This document shows, one piece after another, positions 35,004-47,589 of a stretch of 64,000 nucleotides of DNA. The DNA is from Inia geoffrensis (lineage: Eukaryota; Chordata; Mammalia; Artiodactyla; Iniidae). Where the stretch lies: NCBI GenBank assembly GCA_036417435.1, contig CM070903.1, positions 56,706,001-56,770,000 on the forward strand, in the 5' to 3' direction. The position numbers were made by a program, and so were the translations under genes. Position 1 is the first letter of the stretch, and each line of letters starts with the position of its first letter. Under the pieces are notes generated by a model. That model made no database searches. It was not told where the DNA came from and saw nothing but the letters and a program-made list of their open reading frames with translations.

Positions 35004-36035
35004 CTGGGAATGATTTAAAAACAGTTTTAGTATATTTTTAAAATATTACTTTCCTCCCTAATAGCAGAATATCATATTCCAATACTACACACATATACCA
35101 AGTGTCAACTCTGTACGTATGTACTATGGGTGGTCTACATTTAAGATATGTTGATCCCTTAATGAACTAACAACCTGATGGAAGAGGAAGAGAAAGAAGG
35201 AAAAAGGCACAATAGTCCAGTAACTATAATATAAAGAGGCACGCCAAGGTCAGCTCAGAAACCCTTGCTTTGGAACAAAGAAGAAACCTAGTAATGCTTG
35301 AATTTGTTCTCCTACCAGGGCTACCATAATTCTTCAAGGCACAAAGGGGACAGGTGCCTGTGACTACTCGCCACAGCGCCAGTAACTCACAGATGACGAC
35401 AGAGTGTCCAGCCACTTGGGGCTTTAAATGTGTGATTTATAACTCAAGTCTGTAGCATCTGAAAAGCACAGAAGCTACAGTAAGAGGAATTCCTAGTCTG
35501 CCACTCTCCTTGGGTTCCCTAATCTGATGTAAAGAGTACAGTTATATACTAACGCATGTGACCTTTGCTAATTCAAGAGTCTTGGTTATTTTCCAAGAGC
35601 TCGTGTTGCACCTGAGACACTCACAGAATAGAAAGAAGTAACGGAGTGGCCAAATGCTTCAATTCCAAAATGACATTAATTGCCTGTATCAACATTTTGA
35701 GAGGCCCGGGGGATATTCTGAGAAAAGAGATACAGGGCAAATCCTGTTTTGATAAACATTTGCATGTTTCAGCAATAAGAAGATTTCTGTATTCTAATAG
35801 GCTGGGTTGCCAGGAAAATTGTAAGGTAGCCTCGTTTGTCTTCCAGGTCCACCCTGTCCCCCTTCACCCTCCTCCACTACACTCACTAATACATGCAGGC
35901 CCTTCCCCAACACTGCCACATCATCCCCTTTAAGCACTCATTGACCTCACACATTTCTCCTTTTTCTATAAAATTCTTTAAACAAACAAACAAAACCCCC
36001 TAAGTATACTGAATTCTGTTTAATAGACATTCACC
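35004..36035. other. intron, no feature recognised
   Basis: No repeat or exon supported. The frame 35646-35933 on the plus strand looks like chance. Confidence 0.4.
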
Positions 36036-36160
36036 AACTACTTCCTAAATTCGAGGCACTGAATTTTATTATAGGTGATGCAGAGATATGTAAGATGCAG
36101 TCTTTGCCCTCAAGAAGCTTCTATTCTACAGAATGAGATAATACAAGTATGCAAATATTG
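36036..36160 (+). repeat. L2-like LINE fragment
   Basis: TTCACCAACTACTTCCTAAATT, CGAGGCACTG, GATGCAGAGATATG, GCCCTCAAGAAGCTTCTATTC follow the ...CACCTACTATGTGCCAGGCACTG...GGATACAGC...CCCTCATGGAGCTTACATTC... order. Confidence 0.6.
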
Positions 36161-36394
36161 TATCTTTATGGGAGAAAATGTTTTGTGCCCCAAGTAAGGC
36201 ACAGATATTATTAGAGTTGAGAGGCGGGTGTGGAGTCTCCATTAAATAGAAGAGCATTAAAGTCCTGACTTAAGGTATTTGAGTCGGATTGACATCACGA
36301 ATTTAACTCCAATTATGTATACTATTCATGTGCTATTAACTGAGAGGAATATTTGCGAGCAGGGACGCAAATACCACTCCACAGTAGTAAACAA

Positions 36395-36450
36395 TGGCCA
36401 TATATGTGTGCATGTGTGTATATACACACATACATTCACACATATATATC
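36395..36450. repeat. imperfect (TG)n/(TA)n/(CA)n microsatellite
   Basis: ATATATGTGTGCATGTGTGT, then ATATACACACATACATTCAC, then ACATATATATC. Self-complementary dinucleotide tracts. Confidence 0.8.
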
Positions 36451-36579
36451 ATGTGTTGTATTAAAGGTGAGACTTAATTGTGAAATCTGTAGATTGCCAT
36501 GTAAAGAAACCATAGATTTCTTTTGAGACTTACACTGCCTGGATGTTTGTGTGAGGGCACAAGGAATTAGGCTCTGAAA

Positions 36580-36960
36580 TCCTTGACCTGGCTCTGCCTC
36601 TTCTTACCTCATTTCCTGAGTTCTAGGCCTCGCCCTTCCAGGTATACATCAAGCTCCCTCCTGCCACAGGCCCTTTGCCCTTGCTGCTCTCTTTGTTCAG
36701 CAGATTCAGCCCCAGCTATACACAAGGCTCACTCTTGGTCTCAACCAGTATGAAAACATGGCTCAGATATTCCTTGCTCTCTGTATCTGAAATAGCCTCC
36801 CCTTCCCCAACACACCATCACTGTCTATCCCCTGGCCTTGCACAATTATTTTATGGCACATCACACTGTATGTTTATTTATGTTTTATTTAAGTGTTTGT
36901 TATCTATCTTTCCCTCGGGAATGTAACCTCAATGCAAAAAAAAAATTGGTTTCGAACACC
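36580..36960 (+). repeat. L2 LINE 3'-end
   Basis: Well-ordered L2 3' sequence: CACAGGCCCTTTGCCCTTGC, CTCACTCTTGGTCTCAACCAG, ATCTGAAATAGCCTCCCC, CATCACACTGTATGTTTATT, GGAATGTAACCTCAATG. Confidence 0.75.
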
Positions 36961-37500
36961 TCTCTATTTCCAACGCCTGCCACATGGCACTAAATAGTGA
37001 AGAGTTAGGACAGCAGATGTTCAGAATTCACAGCAAAGGGACTTCAAATACGAGGGCCAAACCTGCCTTGAAATGCAGGCTACATTCTGAGATCTTAGAG
37101 GAGCATCCTTTTTTGAACATGCTCAATTCAACCTGTAAGAAGTTGATGGCTTAAAACTAAGGCAATAACCACATCCTCCAAGAAGCTTCATAGGTGCTTC
37201 CCGTGGAGGCTTCTGTCAAACCCAGGAAGTGAGATCTCCCACGGCCTGAAGGTAGAGTAGGGTAAATAATTCAACACAGCTGGAATAATGAGGACAGAGT
37301 CATGGACAGTTCAGATGTCAGCAGCCAATTACAGTTCTTAGTTTTCAGAACTTTAGAATTTTATAGCTTTTGCCATCCTAAACAATAGCCAGGAAACACT
37401 TTCTTGTAAGAAGCAACAATAATAAAACAAACCAAAACAAATAAAATTAAAAATATGAAAAACAATATTACCTAGAAAAATAACAGTATTGCTCATCAGC
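36961..37500. other. single-copy intron DNA
   Basis: No recognised feature. Confidence 0.4.
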
Positions 37501-37509
37501 AACAAAAAG

Positions 37510-37945
37510 AAATACACGATTGACATACTTAATGGATCTGAATGACATTATGTTGAGTGAATAAAGCCAATCATAAAGTGACACCTACTGTATGATACCA
37601 TTTTGATAACATCCCTCAAATGACAAAGTTATAGAGACAGAGAACGGATGAGCAGTTGCCTGGGGTTAGGGGTGTTTGTGTGTGTGGAGTGTGAATATAA
37701 AGGGATAGCACAGGAAGATTTTTGTGGTAATGGGCGCTCCTACCCTGACAGTGGTGGTGGTCATACAAATCCACATGTGATAAAACAAGACACATTTTAC
37801 CAATTTCAATTTCCTGCTTTTGATGTTGTACTATAAGTATACAATTATGGAAGACATAAGCACTGGAAAAATTGGGATGAAGGGTACATGGGAGCTCTCT
37901 ACAATTCTATAAGTTGCTGTGTATCTATAATTAATTTTTTAAAAG
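37510..37945 (+). mobile_element. old L1ME-type 3'-end fragment
   Basis: GTTGCCTGGGGTTAGGGGTG, ATAAAGGGATAGCACAGG, GTGGTGGTGGTCATACAAAT, CTTTTGATGTTGTACTATA, GATGAAGGGTACATGGGAGC in the order of the L1ME 3' end. Confidence 0.75.
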
Positions 37946-37981
37946 GTTCAAAAGACAGCACTGTTAATACAGTACAACATT

Positions 37982-37997
37982 AAGAATGTTTATACAG
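37982..37997. repeat. 16-bp target-site duplication, left copy
   Basis: AAGAATGTTTATACAG, repeated at 43320-43335. Preceded by ATT, so the nick site reads TT/AAGA, near the L1 endonuclease consensus TT/AAAA. Confidence 0.93.
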
Positions 37998-38059
37998 AAG
38001 AAGAACTACAATCCTGCAGCCTGTGGAACAAAAACCACATTCACAGAAAGACAGACAAG

Positions 38060-38963
38060 ATGAAAAGGCACAGGGCTATGTACCTGATGAAGGAACAAAA
38101 TAAACCCCAGAAAAATAACTAAATGAAGCGGAGATAGGCAACCTTCCAGAAAAAGAATTCAGAATAATGATAGTGAAGATGATACAGGACCTCAGAAAAA
38201 GAATGGAGGCAAAGATTGAGAAGATGCAAGAAATGTTTAACAAAGACCTAGAAGAATTAAAGAACAAACAAACAGAGATGAACAATAAAATAACTGGAAA
38301 GAGAAACACACTAGAAGGAATCAATAGCAGAATAACTGAGGCAGAAGAACAGATAAATGACCTGGAAGACAGAATGGTGGAATTCAGTGCTACGGAACGG
38401 AACAAAGACAAAAGAATGAAAAGAAATGAAGACAGCCTAAGAGACCTCTGGGACAACATTAAATGCAACAAAATTCACATTATAGAGGTCCCAGAAGGAG
38501 AAGAGAGAGAGAAAGGACCTGAGAAAATATTTGAAGAGATTATAGTCAAAAACTTCCCTAACATGGGAAAGGAAATAGCCACTCAAGTCCAGGAAGCGTA
38601 GAGAGTCCCATACAGGAAAACCCCAAGGAGAAATGTGCCAAGACACATAGTAATCAAATTGGCAAAAATTAAAGACAAAGAAAAATTACTGAAAGCACCA
38701 AGGGAAAAACGACAAGTAACATACAAGGGAACTCCCATAAGGTTAACAGCTGATTTCTCAGCAGAAACTCTACAAGCCAGAAGGGAGTGGAATGATAACT
38801 TAAGGTGATGAAAGGGGAGAACCTACAACCAAGATTACTCTACCCAGCAAGGATCTCATTCAGATTCGATGGAGAAATCAAAAGCTTTACAGACAAGCAA
38901 AAGCGAAGAGAATTCAGCACCACCAAACCAGCTCTACAACAAATGCTAAAGGAACTTCTCTAA
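38060..38963 (+). pseudogene. L1 ORF1 relic
   Basis: Start ATG at 38060. A one-base loss near 38100-38110 leads to a TAA at 38120-38122. The frame open from 38167 carries the coiled coil (RKRMEAKIEKMQEMF, DLEELKNKQTEMNNKI) and the RRM part (EDSLRDLWDNIKCNKI, EKIFEEII) and ends at a TAG at 38599-38601, where CAG is expected (QEAQ). Further changes follow before the normal end KELL-stop at 38961-38963. Confidence 0.88.
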
Positions 38964-39021
38964 GTGGGAAACACAAGAGAAGAAAAGGGCTTACAAAAAC
39001 AAACCCAAATCAATTAAGAAA

Positions 39022-42000
39022 ATGGTAACAGGAACATACATATCGATAATTACCTTAAACGTGAATGGATTAAATACGCCAACCAAAAGACACAGGCTTG
39101 CTAAATGGATACAAAAACAAGACCCATATATATGCTGTCTACAAGAGACCCACTTCAGACCTAGGGACACATACAGACTGAAAGTGAGGGGATGGAAAAA
39201 GATATTCCATGCAAATGGAAATCAAAAGAAAGCTGGGATAGCAATACTCATATCAGATAAAATAGACTTTAAAATAAAGAATGTTACAAGAAACAAGGAA
39301 GGACAGTAAATAATGATCAAGGGATCAATACAAGAAGAAGATATAACAATTATAAATATATATGCACCCAACATAGGAGCACCTCAATACATAAGGCAAC
39401 TGCTAACAGCTATGATAGAAGAAATAAACATCAATACAATAATAGTGGGGGACTTTAACACCTCACTTACACCAATGGACAGATCATCCAAACAGAAAAT
39501 TAGTAAGGAAACACAAGCTTTAAATGACACAATAGACCAGAGAGATTTAATTGATATTTATAGGACATTCCATCCAAAAACAGCAGATTAAACTTTCTTC
39601 TTGAGTGCGCATAGGACATTCTTCAGGATATATCACATCTTTGGTCCCAAATCAAGCCTCAGTAAATTTAAGAAAACTGAAATCATATCAAGCATCTTTT
39701 CTGACCATAATGCTATGAGATTAGAAATCAATTACAGGGAAAAAAACGTAAAAAACACAAAACATGGAGGTTAAACAATACGTTACCAAATAGCCAAGAG
39801 ATCACTGAAGAAATCAAAGAGGAAATCGAAAATTACCTAGAGACAAATGACAATGAAAACACGATGATCCAAAACCTATGGGATGCATTAAAAGCAGTTA
39901 TAAGAGGGAAGATTATAGCTATACAAGCCTACCTCAAGAAACAAGAAAAATCTCAAATAAACAATCTAACGTTACACCTAAATGAACTAGAGAAAGAAGA
40001 ACAAACAAAACCCCAAACCCTTCTCCTTAGCAGAAGGAAGGAAATCATCAAGATCAGAGCAGAAATAAATGAAATAGAAACAAAGAAAACAATAGCAAAG
40101 ACCAATAAAACTAAAAGCTGGTTCTTCGAGAAGATAAACAAAATTGATAAACCATTAGCCAGACTCACCAAGAAAAAGAGGGAGAGGACTCAAATCAATA
40201 AAGTTAGAAATGAAAAAGGAGAAGGTACAACAGACATGGCAGAAATACAAGGCATCCTAAGAGACTACTACAAGCAACACTATGCCAATAAAATGGACAA
40301 CCTGGAAGAAATGGACAAATTCTTAGAAAGGTATAACCTTCCAAGACTGAACTAGGAAGAAAGAGAAAATATGAACAGACCAATCACAAGTAATGAAACT
40401 GAAACTGTGATTAAAAATCTTCCAAAAAACAGGGCTTCCCTGGTGGCGCAGTGGTTGAGAGTCCGCCTGCCGATGCAGCGGACGCGGGTTCGTGTCCCGG
40501 TCCGGGAAGATCCCACATGTCGCGGAGCGGCCGGGCCCGTGAGCCATGGCCGCCGAGCCTGCGCGTCCGGAGCCTGTGCTCTGCAACGGGAGAGGCCACA
40601 GCAGTGAGAGGCCCGCGTACCGCAAAAAAATAAATTAAAAAAAAAAAAAAAAAAAAAACTTCCAGAAAACAAAAGTCCAGGTCCAGATGGCTTCACAGGT
40701 TAATTCTATCAAACATTTAGAGAAGAGCTAATACCCATCTCTCTGAAACTCTTCCAAAAAATTGCACAGGAAGGAACACTCCCAAACTCATTCTATAAGG
40801 CCACCATCACTCTGATACCAAAACCAGACAAAGATACTACAAAAAGAGAAAATTACAGACCAATATCACTGATGAATATAGATGCAAAAATCCTCAACAA
40901 AATACTAGCAAACAGAATCCAACAACATATTAAAAGGATCATCCACTATAATCAAGTGGGATTGATATCAGGGATAAAAGCATTCTTCAATATATGCAAA
41001 TCAATCAATGTGATACACCACATTTACAAACTGAAGAATAAAAAGCATATGATCATCTCAATAGATGCAAAAAAAGCTTTTGACAAAATTCAACACCCAT
41101 TTATGAAAAAAAATCTCCAGAAAGTGGGCATAGAGGGAACCTACCTCAACATAATAAAGGCCATATACAGCAAACTGAGAGCAAACATCATTCTCAATGG
41201 TGAAAAACGGAAAGCATTTCCTCTAAGATCAGGAATAAGACAAGGATGTCCACTCTCACCACTATCATTCAGCATAGTTTTGGAAGTCCTAGCCACAGCA
41301 ATCAGAGAAGAAATGAAATAAAAGGAATACAAATTGGAAAAGAAGCAGTAAAACTGTCACTGTTTGCAGATGACAGGATACTATCCATAGAGAATCCTAA
41401 AGATGCCATCAGAAAACTCCTAGAGCTAATCAATGAATTTGGTAAAGTTTCAGGATACAAAATTAATACACAGAAATCTCTTGCATTCCTATATACTAAT
41501 GATGAAAAATCTGAAAGAGAAATTAAGGAAACACTCCCATTTACCATTGCAACAAAAAGAATAAAATACCTAAGGAAAAACCTACCTAGGGAGACATAAG
41601 ACCTGTATGCAGAAAATTATAAGACACTGATGAAAGAAATTAAAAATGATACCAACAGATGGAGAGATATACCATGTTCTTGGATTAGAAGAATCAATAT
41701 TGTGAAAATGACTATAGTACCCAAAGCAGTCTACAGATTCAATGCAATCCCTATCAAATTACCAATGGCATTTTTTACAGAACTAGAACCAAAAATCTTA
41801 AAATTTTTTTGGAGACACAAAAGACCCCAAATAGCCAAAGCAGTCTTGAGGGAAAATATCGGAGCTGGAGGAATCAGACTCCCTGATTTCAGGCTATACT
41901 ATAAAGCTACAGTCATCAAGACAATATGGTACTGGCACAAAAACAGAAATATAGATCAATGGAACAAGATAGAAAGCCCAGAGATAAACCCATGCACCTA

Positions 42001-43036
42001 TGGTCAACTAGTCTATGACAAAGGAGACAAAGATATACAATGGAAAAAAGACAGTCTCTTCAATAAATGATGTTGGGAAAACTGGACAGCTACATGTAAA
42101 AGAATGAAATTAGAACACTGCCTAACACCATACACAAAAATAAACTCAAAATGGATTAGAGACCTCAATGTAAGACCGTACATTATAAAACTCTTAAGGA
42201 AAACATAGGAAGAACACTCTTTGAGATAAATCACAGCAAGATCTTTTTTGACCCACCTCCTAGAGTAATGGAAATAAAAACAAAAATAAACAAATGGGAC
42301 CTAATGAAACTTCAAAGCTTTTGCACTGCAAAGGAAACCACAAACAAAACAAAAAGACAACCCTTAGAATGGGAGAAAATATTTGCAAACGAATCAACGG
42401 ACAAAGGATTGATTTCCAAAATATGTAAACAGCTTATGCAGCTCAATATTAAAAAAAAAAAAAAAAAAAAACCCAATCCAAAAATGGGCAGAAGACCTAA
42501 ATAGACATTCCTCCAAAGAAGACATACAGATGGCCAAGAAGCACATGAAAAGCTGCTCAACATCACTAATTATTAGAGAAATGCAAATCAAAACTACAAT
42601 GAGGTATCACCCCACACCAGTTAGAATGGGCAACATCAGAAAATCTACAAACAACAAATGCTGGAGAGGGTGTGGAGAAAAGGGAACCCTCTTGCACTGT
42701 TGGTGGGAATGTAAATTGATAAAACCATTATGGAGGGCAGTATGGACATTCCTTAAAAAACTAAAAATAGAACTACCATATGCCCCAGCAATCCCACTAC
42801 TGGGCATCTACCCAGAGAAAACCCTAATGCAAAAAGACACATGCACCCCAATGTTCACTGCAGTACAATTTTCAACAGCCAGGTCATGGAAGCAACCTAA
42901 ATGCCCATCGACAGATGACTGGATGAAGCATTATGTGGTACATATATACAATGGAATATTACTCAGCCATAAAAAGGAACGAAATTGGGACATTTGTAGA
43001 GATGTGGATGAATCCAGAGACTGTCATACAGAGTGA
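39022..43036 (+). pseudogene. L1 ORF2 relic interrupted by a SINE
   Basis: Starts ATG at 39022 (MVTGTYISIITLNVNGLN), 58 bp after ORF1, the same spacing as in the 20-27 kb element. The endonuclease part keeps CCLQETHF, GDFN (intact, 39448-39459) and SDHNAM. Stops at 39307-39309 and 39589-39591 and a frameshift near 39760 break it. A SINE lies at 40432-40659, before PGPDGF. The reverse-transcriptase catalytic FADD is at 41363-41374. The Cys-rich tail [21 protein letters not shown] is near 42671-42735 and the relic ends CHTE-stop at 43036. Confidence 0.93.
40432..40659 (+). mobile_element. CHR-type SINE inserted in L1 ORF2, CpG-rich and young-looking
   Basis: Head GGGCTTCCCTGGTGGCGCAG, B-box-like GGTTCGTGTCC, body with most CpGs intact (GCGGACGCGGGTTCG, GTCGCGGAGCGGCCGGGCCC, GCCGCCGAGCCTGCGCGTCC), tail AAATTAAA followed by about 24 A. 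Flanking duplication of L1 sequence: CTTCCAAAAAAC before and CTTCCAGAAAAC after. Retained CpGs make it the youngest-looking SINE in the window. Confidence 0.96.
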
Positions 43037-43319
43037 AGTAAGTCAGAAAGAGAAAAACAATTATCGTATATTAACGCATATATGTGGAACCTAGAAAAAT
43101 AGTACAGATGTGCCGGTTTGCAGGGCAGAAATTGAGACACAGATGTAGAGAACAAACGTATGGACACCAAGGGGGGAAAGCGGCAGGGGTGGTGGTGGTG
43201 GTGGTGGGATGAATTGGGAGATTGGGATTGACATGTATAGACTAATATGTATAAAATAGATACCTAATAAGAACATGCTGCATAAGAAAATAAATAAAAT
43301 AAAATTCAAAGATGAAAAA
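43037..43319 (+). other. L1 3'UTR with (GGT)n tract
   Basis: Contains AAGGGGGGAAAGCGGCAGGG and (GGT)6-7 at about 43185-43207, then GGGATTGACATGTATAGACT and an A-rich tail. Confidence 0.85.
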
Positions 43320-43335
43320 AAGAATGTTTATACAG

Positions 43336-44145
43336 CATGCTACATTCAAAATCATATTCAGTCTCTCAACGTTCACTATTTTGCAACCAGCAAACTGTAT
43401 TTCCTTTAAGCACTAACGGCCAGTTTAGCCAGTTTCCTGATTTATGCTTCCTCCTTTCTCAGGCTAACATCTCAATGAGGTTTCTATAAAAGGTAACAAT
43501 TTTGACAACTTTTAAAGCTCAATATAAAAGGACTGCTGGTTGTTTTAACATTTTAATTAAGGTGAGTATAGAATTGTAACAGGGTGAGCGGCTTAGTTCT
43601 GCTGGTTAAACTCACTCTTGTAGAGGTATTTGCGGCAGATCAAAAATGGAATTCTTCCAAACCCCATTAATTCAGAATGGAATTAGGATTTGAAAGAAAG
43701 GATATTCAACTGAGATTTTAATTTTCTGCCTTGAATTTAAAAAGTCAGAGCTCTGGCAGCTCTGGAGCTCCAGAATCCTAATAAGTTTGCACAAAGTAAG
43801 GCAGGACTACAAAATCTATAGATTTCGCACGCTATTTACAAGAATATGCATGTGTTTGTGTGGGCAGACACTATAGCAGAAACAATCAACTTTGAGTCAA
43901 TGCACAATAGTAAGGTCCAGATGCATTCAAAGCTACTTATTGATGTTGCTAGGATATGAGAGGATTGTTACTAATTTCAAGGATTTGATAATCTAGTTGG
44001 GGAGAAAATAAAATACAGGAAACTACTGTAATACAGGCAGAAAATTTAATTAATGCTAAAGTAGAGTTTTAAGGTTCTCTCAGAACACAGAAGTCAAGAT
44101 TATTTTCACACGGAGAGACTGAGGTAGGCTTGATGTAGAAGGTAG
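43336..44145. other. single-copy intron DNA
   Basis: No exon or repeat recognised. Confidence 0.4.
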
Positions 44146-44149
44146 CATT

Positions 44150-44440
44150 GATCAGGCTGTACAAAGGGTGGGCAGGATTTCCAGAGGCCAACCATGGACT
44201 GGGAGAGTGGAGAAGAGTATTCGGGGGGACAGCACGGGGAAACGCTCAAAGGCAGGCCAGTCTAGTAGGTTGGAGCAACTCCATTTTGGATGGAGCAGAT
44301 GGCTTGCAAGAGGAAAGAATAAAAGATGGTGGTTCAGGTTGGGTTGCAAAGGACCACCAATGCTGTCATGAATTATCTGCTACTCTAATAGTTATGGACC
44401 CTGCTGATGTGGTCAGGGCGAGGTGACCAAAAAAGTTTGT
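44150..44440 (+). repeat. probable L2 LINE internal fragment
   Basis: GGGTGGGCAGGATTTCCAGA, GAAACGCTCAAAGGCAGGCC and GTAGGTTGGAGCAACTCC resemble the ...GGAAGAGCATTCCAGGCAGAGGGAACAGC... and ...GCTGGAGCA... segments of L2. Weak. Confidence 0.4.
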
Positions 44441-45265
44441 GCTTTACAAAGGGTCCTCCCTTTATTAAACGTACACACCTTAAAGCAAGGTGCATAGAGT
44501 TAACCCTACATGGATTTCAATAAATGATTTCAATAGTTTTTATAACCATCCACTTAAAGCTACTAATCATTAATAAAGTCCTTAAGACCAGTTTCATGTG
44601 AAGAAAATCGTGATTCCAATTGTTCTGTATTTTGCTTGCAACATCTCCATTTCAACAGGAACTCATGGTCTCTTGACTGTTTATCTTGCTTTGATTCTTT
44701 GAATCCCACTTTCCCTGAACATTACGAGGATTCTACTCATCATCTATGCTAACACCTTGAATAAACACTTATTCAGTTTGGCCTCCAAGACCCAACAACT
44801 TGGCTCCATTACTGAGTGCAGACACTGAAAAAATATCATTTAGAAACAGACATGAAGGACATGTATAAGCTTGGATATGCTGAGATGTATGATAAACTAA
44901 TTCTTAGCAAATTTCTAAGTTTTTTAGTGTAAATAGTTAAATCAGAGTTCCCTAACCAGTAGATAAGGATGTGTCAAGAGATCCAGGAACCTTACTGGTG
45001 ATTTGTCAAGCTGGCTGCCACAGACAGAGTTGGGACAACTCCTGGTGGGACAGTAAACAACCTGCCTACCACATGCCCTCCCCACACCATATTTTACTGT
45101 CAGCATCTCCCCATATACATCTCACCATGTAATGTCAAGGTCTCTAGTAAGTAAACAATAATTCTTTTATGCCAATAGGCTGAGAAGCTGTAGTGTACCT
45201 ATTGCAAGTAATACTTGCAAACTTTATCATAAGGATGAATATTACAGTCTGGGTTAGAATGAGAT
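44441..45265. other. single-copy intron DNA
   Basis: No feature recognised. Confidence 0.4.
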
Positions 45266-45269
45266 GGAA

Positions 45270-45500
45270 TAAAGTGAGGTAGTGAAAAGAGCTTTGGAGT
45301 GGCACAAAGCTGGATTCCAATCCTGAATCTACTACTTACTTACAACATGACATTGGAATGTTATCTTTCTGGTTCTCCATTTCCTCATTATTAACATGGA
45401 GATAGTGGCACCTATACATCCCAAAGTTGTGAGAATTAAATGAGGTAACATATATAAAAGGCCTAGTTTAGTGCCTGGAGCTAGTGGCTCTTAATCAATC
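45270..45500 (+). repeat. MIR-family SINE
   Basis: AGAGCTTTGGAGTGGCACAA, GCTGGATTCCAATCCTGAAT, CTCCATTTCCTCATTATTAAC, GTGAGAATTAAATGAGGTAA, CCTAGTTTAGTGCCTGGAGC: complete MIR order. Confidence 0.85.
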
Positions 45501-47090
45501 ACAGTGTTAGATTTGCTGATGAAAATACTACTAGTAAAATAATAATAATAATAGTGCTAGAATAGTGTCAAAAATAGGTTGGATAAAAGCTGTCTTTTAC
45601 TCTAATTAGGAAATGACGACTGAGTCTTCACACTGAAAATGTTCAATTACTGCTTTTTCAACAAAATGCTACTCAGAAAATAAATTCACTTTTCAGTTGA
45701 ACAATGATGAGAAATTAAGAACCACAATATTCCTTCATTTCCAGTTGCTTATCACAGGCCAGTAGGCACTCAGGCAGAAATATCAGAGGCAAATATATCA
45801 ACAGGGGTATTACATTTAGGCACACCCTAAAATCCAAACACTTTGTGACACAGCCTTTCTAAGAAGAAATCTAGTTTAGGTTCTAACTTTCATTTCAAGT
45901 TTGCCTAGTTATATGCTTTGGGGAACTTACTTCCCAATTCTATTTCATTTATAAAACATGAATATTCAAATATATTCCATTCCCCACAAAAGAAATGAGG
46001 CGGCGCCTGTGCTTACAGCTGTGCTGTGCACAATTCCAGGGAGCATCATTCACCTCCCAGTCTTTAGAGATTTGCATATTATTATGAGAGTTTTCCAGAA
46101 GATGGCTGTAAGCATAAGCACTTGGAAGAAGATGCTAGTATATGTGCTAGTGATAGAGCTGGTGCACCTGTTTGAGCAAACACATGTGAAGTTTCAGCGG
46201 AGACCTAAGCATCTCAATATTGACCCTGGTGCCATGAAAAGTTCTAGACTGTTGTGGCCTCCATGAAGTATCTGGGAACCTCAGTGGCTGTACTGGCTCC
46301 AATGCTAATCCCCTGTGTTAGTTGGGCCAGGTTCACATCTTGGAGTCTCAGTTCCCTTGACTGTGATTTAAGGAAGTTGAGGGCATATGAGTTTTTGAGA
46401 TATTTCTCTAGTAGAACTGAAGGACTCTATGGACTCTTCCCTGCCACCACCAAGGAAATCTTTAAGAACTAGATACACAGTATTATAAGAAAACTATAAA
46501 CAAAACAAAACGAAACAAAACAACAAAAACAAAAAACCATCTACCCAGAGAGAGAGAAAGGTTGTAATGAAACACACCAAAAAATACCAGTGGTCTTGGA
46601 ATGGTGTGGGACTATGGATGAATTTCTTAAAATTCCTTTTACTTTCTTTTATTAGCATTATTTTATAGCTGCTTTTAAAATAGAAAAATCATAAACTTAA
46701 AAAAAACTGTTGATAGAATTTAAAAAACCCAGAGAAATATCAAATTGTCCAAAATAATTAAAGACTTTTGTACCAAAGATTTCTGATTTAGCACAGTGTC
46801 TCAAGGATCCAGTGAACCTATTCCTTAAAGATTCAGAATGTCATGTTTCCTGTTCAAAATATAGTCCTACTCCAAGTGTTTCATAAGCTTTACGGTTTGG
46901 AAACATTTGCATCTTTAAAATTCAAAAAGATGTTACTTTGTGGCATCTGATATGCTACAAATTAATCTAAGTCTTGACAAGTAAATGCAAATTTGATTTC
47001 CTTTCAAACCTAACATTTGGAAATGTATATTATCTCTCCTTTGGAATACAGGATCATTTAGAATATAAATGATTACATTGAAAGGAAGCT
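45501..47090. other. intron DNA with (ATA)n, a MIR piece and an unassigned open stretch
   Basis: Short (ATA)n at about 45539-45553. MIR-like GCTTTGGGGAACTTACTTCC at about 45915-45960. The plus-strand frames 45958-46266 and 46254-46472 have no recognised domain. An (AAAAC)n-like A-rich tract lies at about 46499-46540. Confidence 0.4.
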
Positions 47091-47093
47091 TAC

Positions 47094-47131
47094 CTGGTTG
47101 AAACACATTTTCAGCTTCTTGTTTGTCTGCT
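47094..47131 (-). CDS. weakly supported small exon of the minus-strand gene
   Basis: On the minus strand a strong donor (CAACCAG|GTAAGC) follows an open stretch encoding RADKQEAENVFQP. Starting it at the acceptor ...GCAATGCCCAG keeps the phase left by the exon at 56609-56755 (two bases, AG + A = Arg). The polypyrimidine tract is poor. A second acceptor 16 bases upstream (ATGAAAACAG) would give a stop in that phase. The exon ends in phase 1 while the exon at 34809-35003 starts in phase 0, so another exon must lie between, or this one is false. Confidence 0.28.
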
Positions 47132-47589
47132 CTGGGCATTGCTCCAGCTGTTTTCATAAATGATAACAGAACAGGATATTAACTTTTAGGGAATGAGCTG
47201 TCTACAGTAGAGTTATAACATGCAAGTACCTAGTATAAAAAATCATCAAAGCCTAGAACTTGCCAACATTGGTGCTGTGGGTCTTTTAAGCCAGGGTCTA
47301 ATTATATTATACAACATGGTTTTAAAATTTTTCAGATGAAAAAAGAAAATCAAGGTGAAGGAAAAGTAAATGATAAATAATAAAGCCGTTGGAGTCTAGA
47401 TATCTTGGATGGGGACGCCACAGAAATAGACAGGGGAGAGCCATTGGCGTGTGGGAATAGTATTTAAAGTCAGAGACTAGCTGAGGTCACCTAGAAACAA
47501 CATTGAAGAGAGAGAAGCGAGTGGTACAGGAACAAGCCCTCAGACACAACGACATTTAGAAACCAAATAGAGAAGGAGCTGCCAGCACA

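Larger units (their letters stand above)
37998..43319 (+). mobile_element. long L1 LINE lacking most of the 5'UTR, ORF2 split by a SINE
   Basis: Begins shortly before the ORF1 start, contains ORF1, ORF2 and 3'UTR, and ends in an A-rich tail. The exact 16-bp duplication defines both ends. Without the SINE the element is about 5.1 kb, so it is 5'-truncated. Its ORF1 differs from that of the 20-27 kb element (for example MKRHRAMYLMKEQN at the N-terminus), so it belongs to another subfamily. It lies in an intron of the minus-strand gene, antisense to it. Many stops and frameshifts make it inactive. Confidence 0.95.

Noticed and set aside
45958..46266. 102-codon plus-strand frame that might be a processed pseudogene
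   Set aside because: No family recognised, no poly(A) tail or target duplication at its ends that would show retroposition. The A-rich tract at 46499-46540 is too far from any identifiable 3' end to be convincing.
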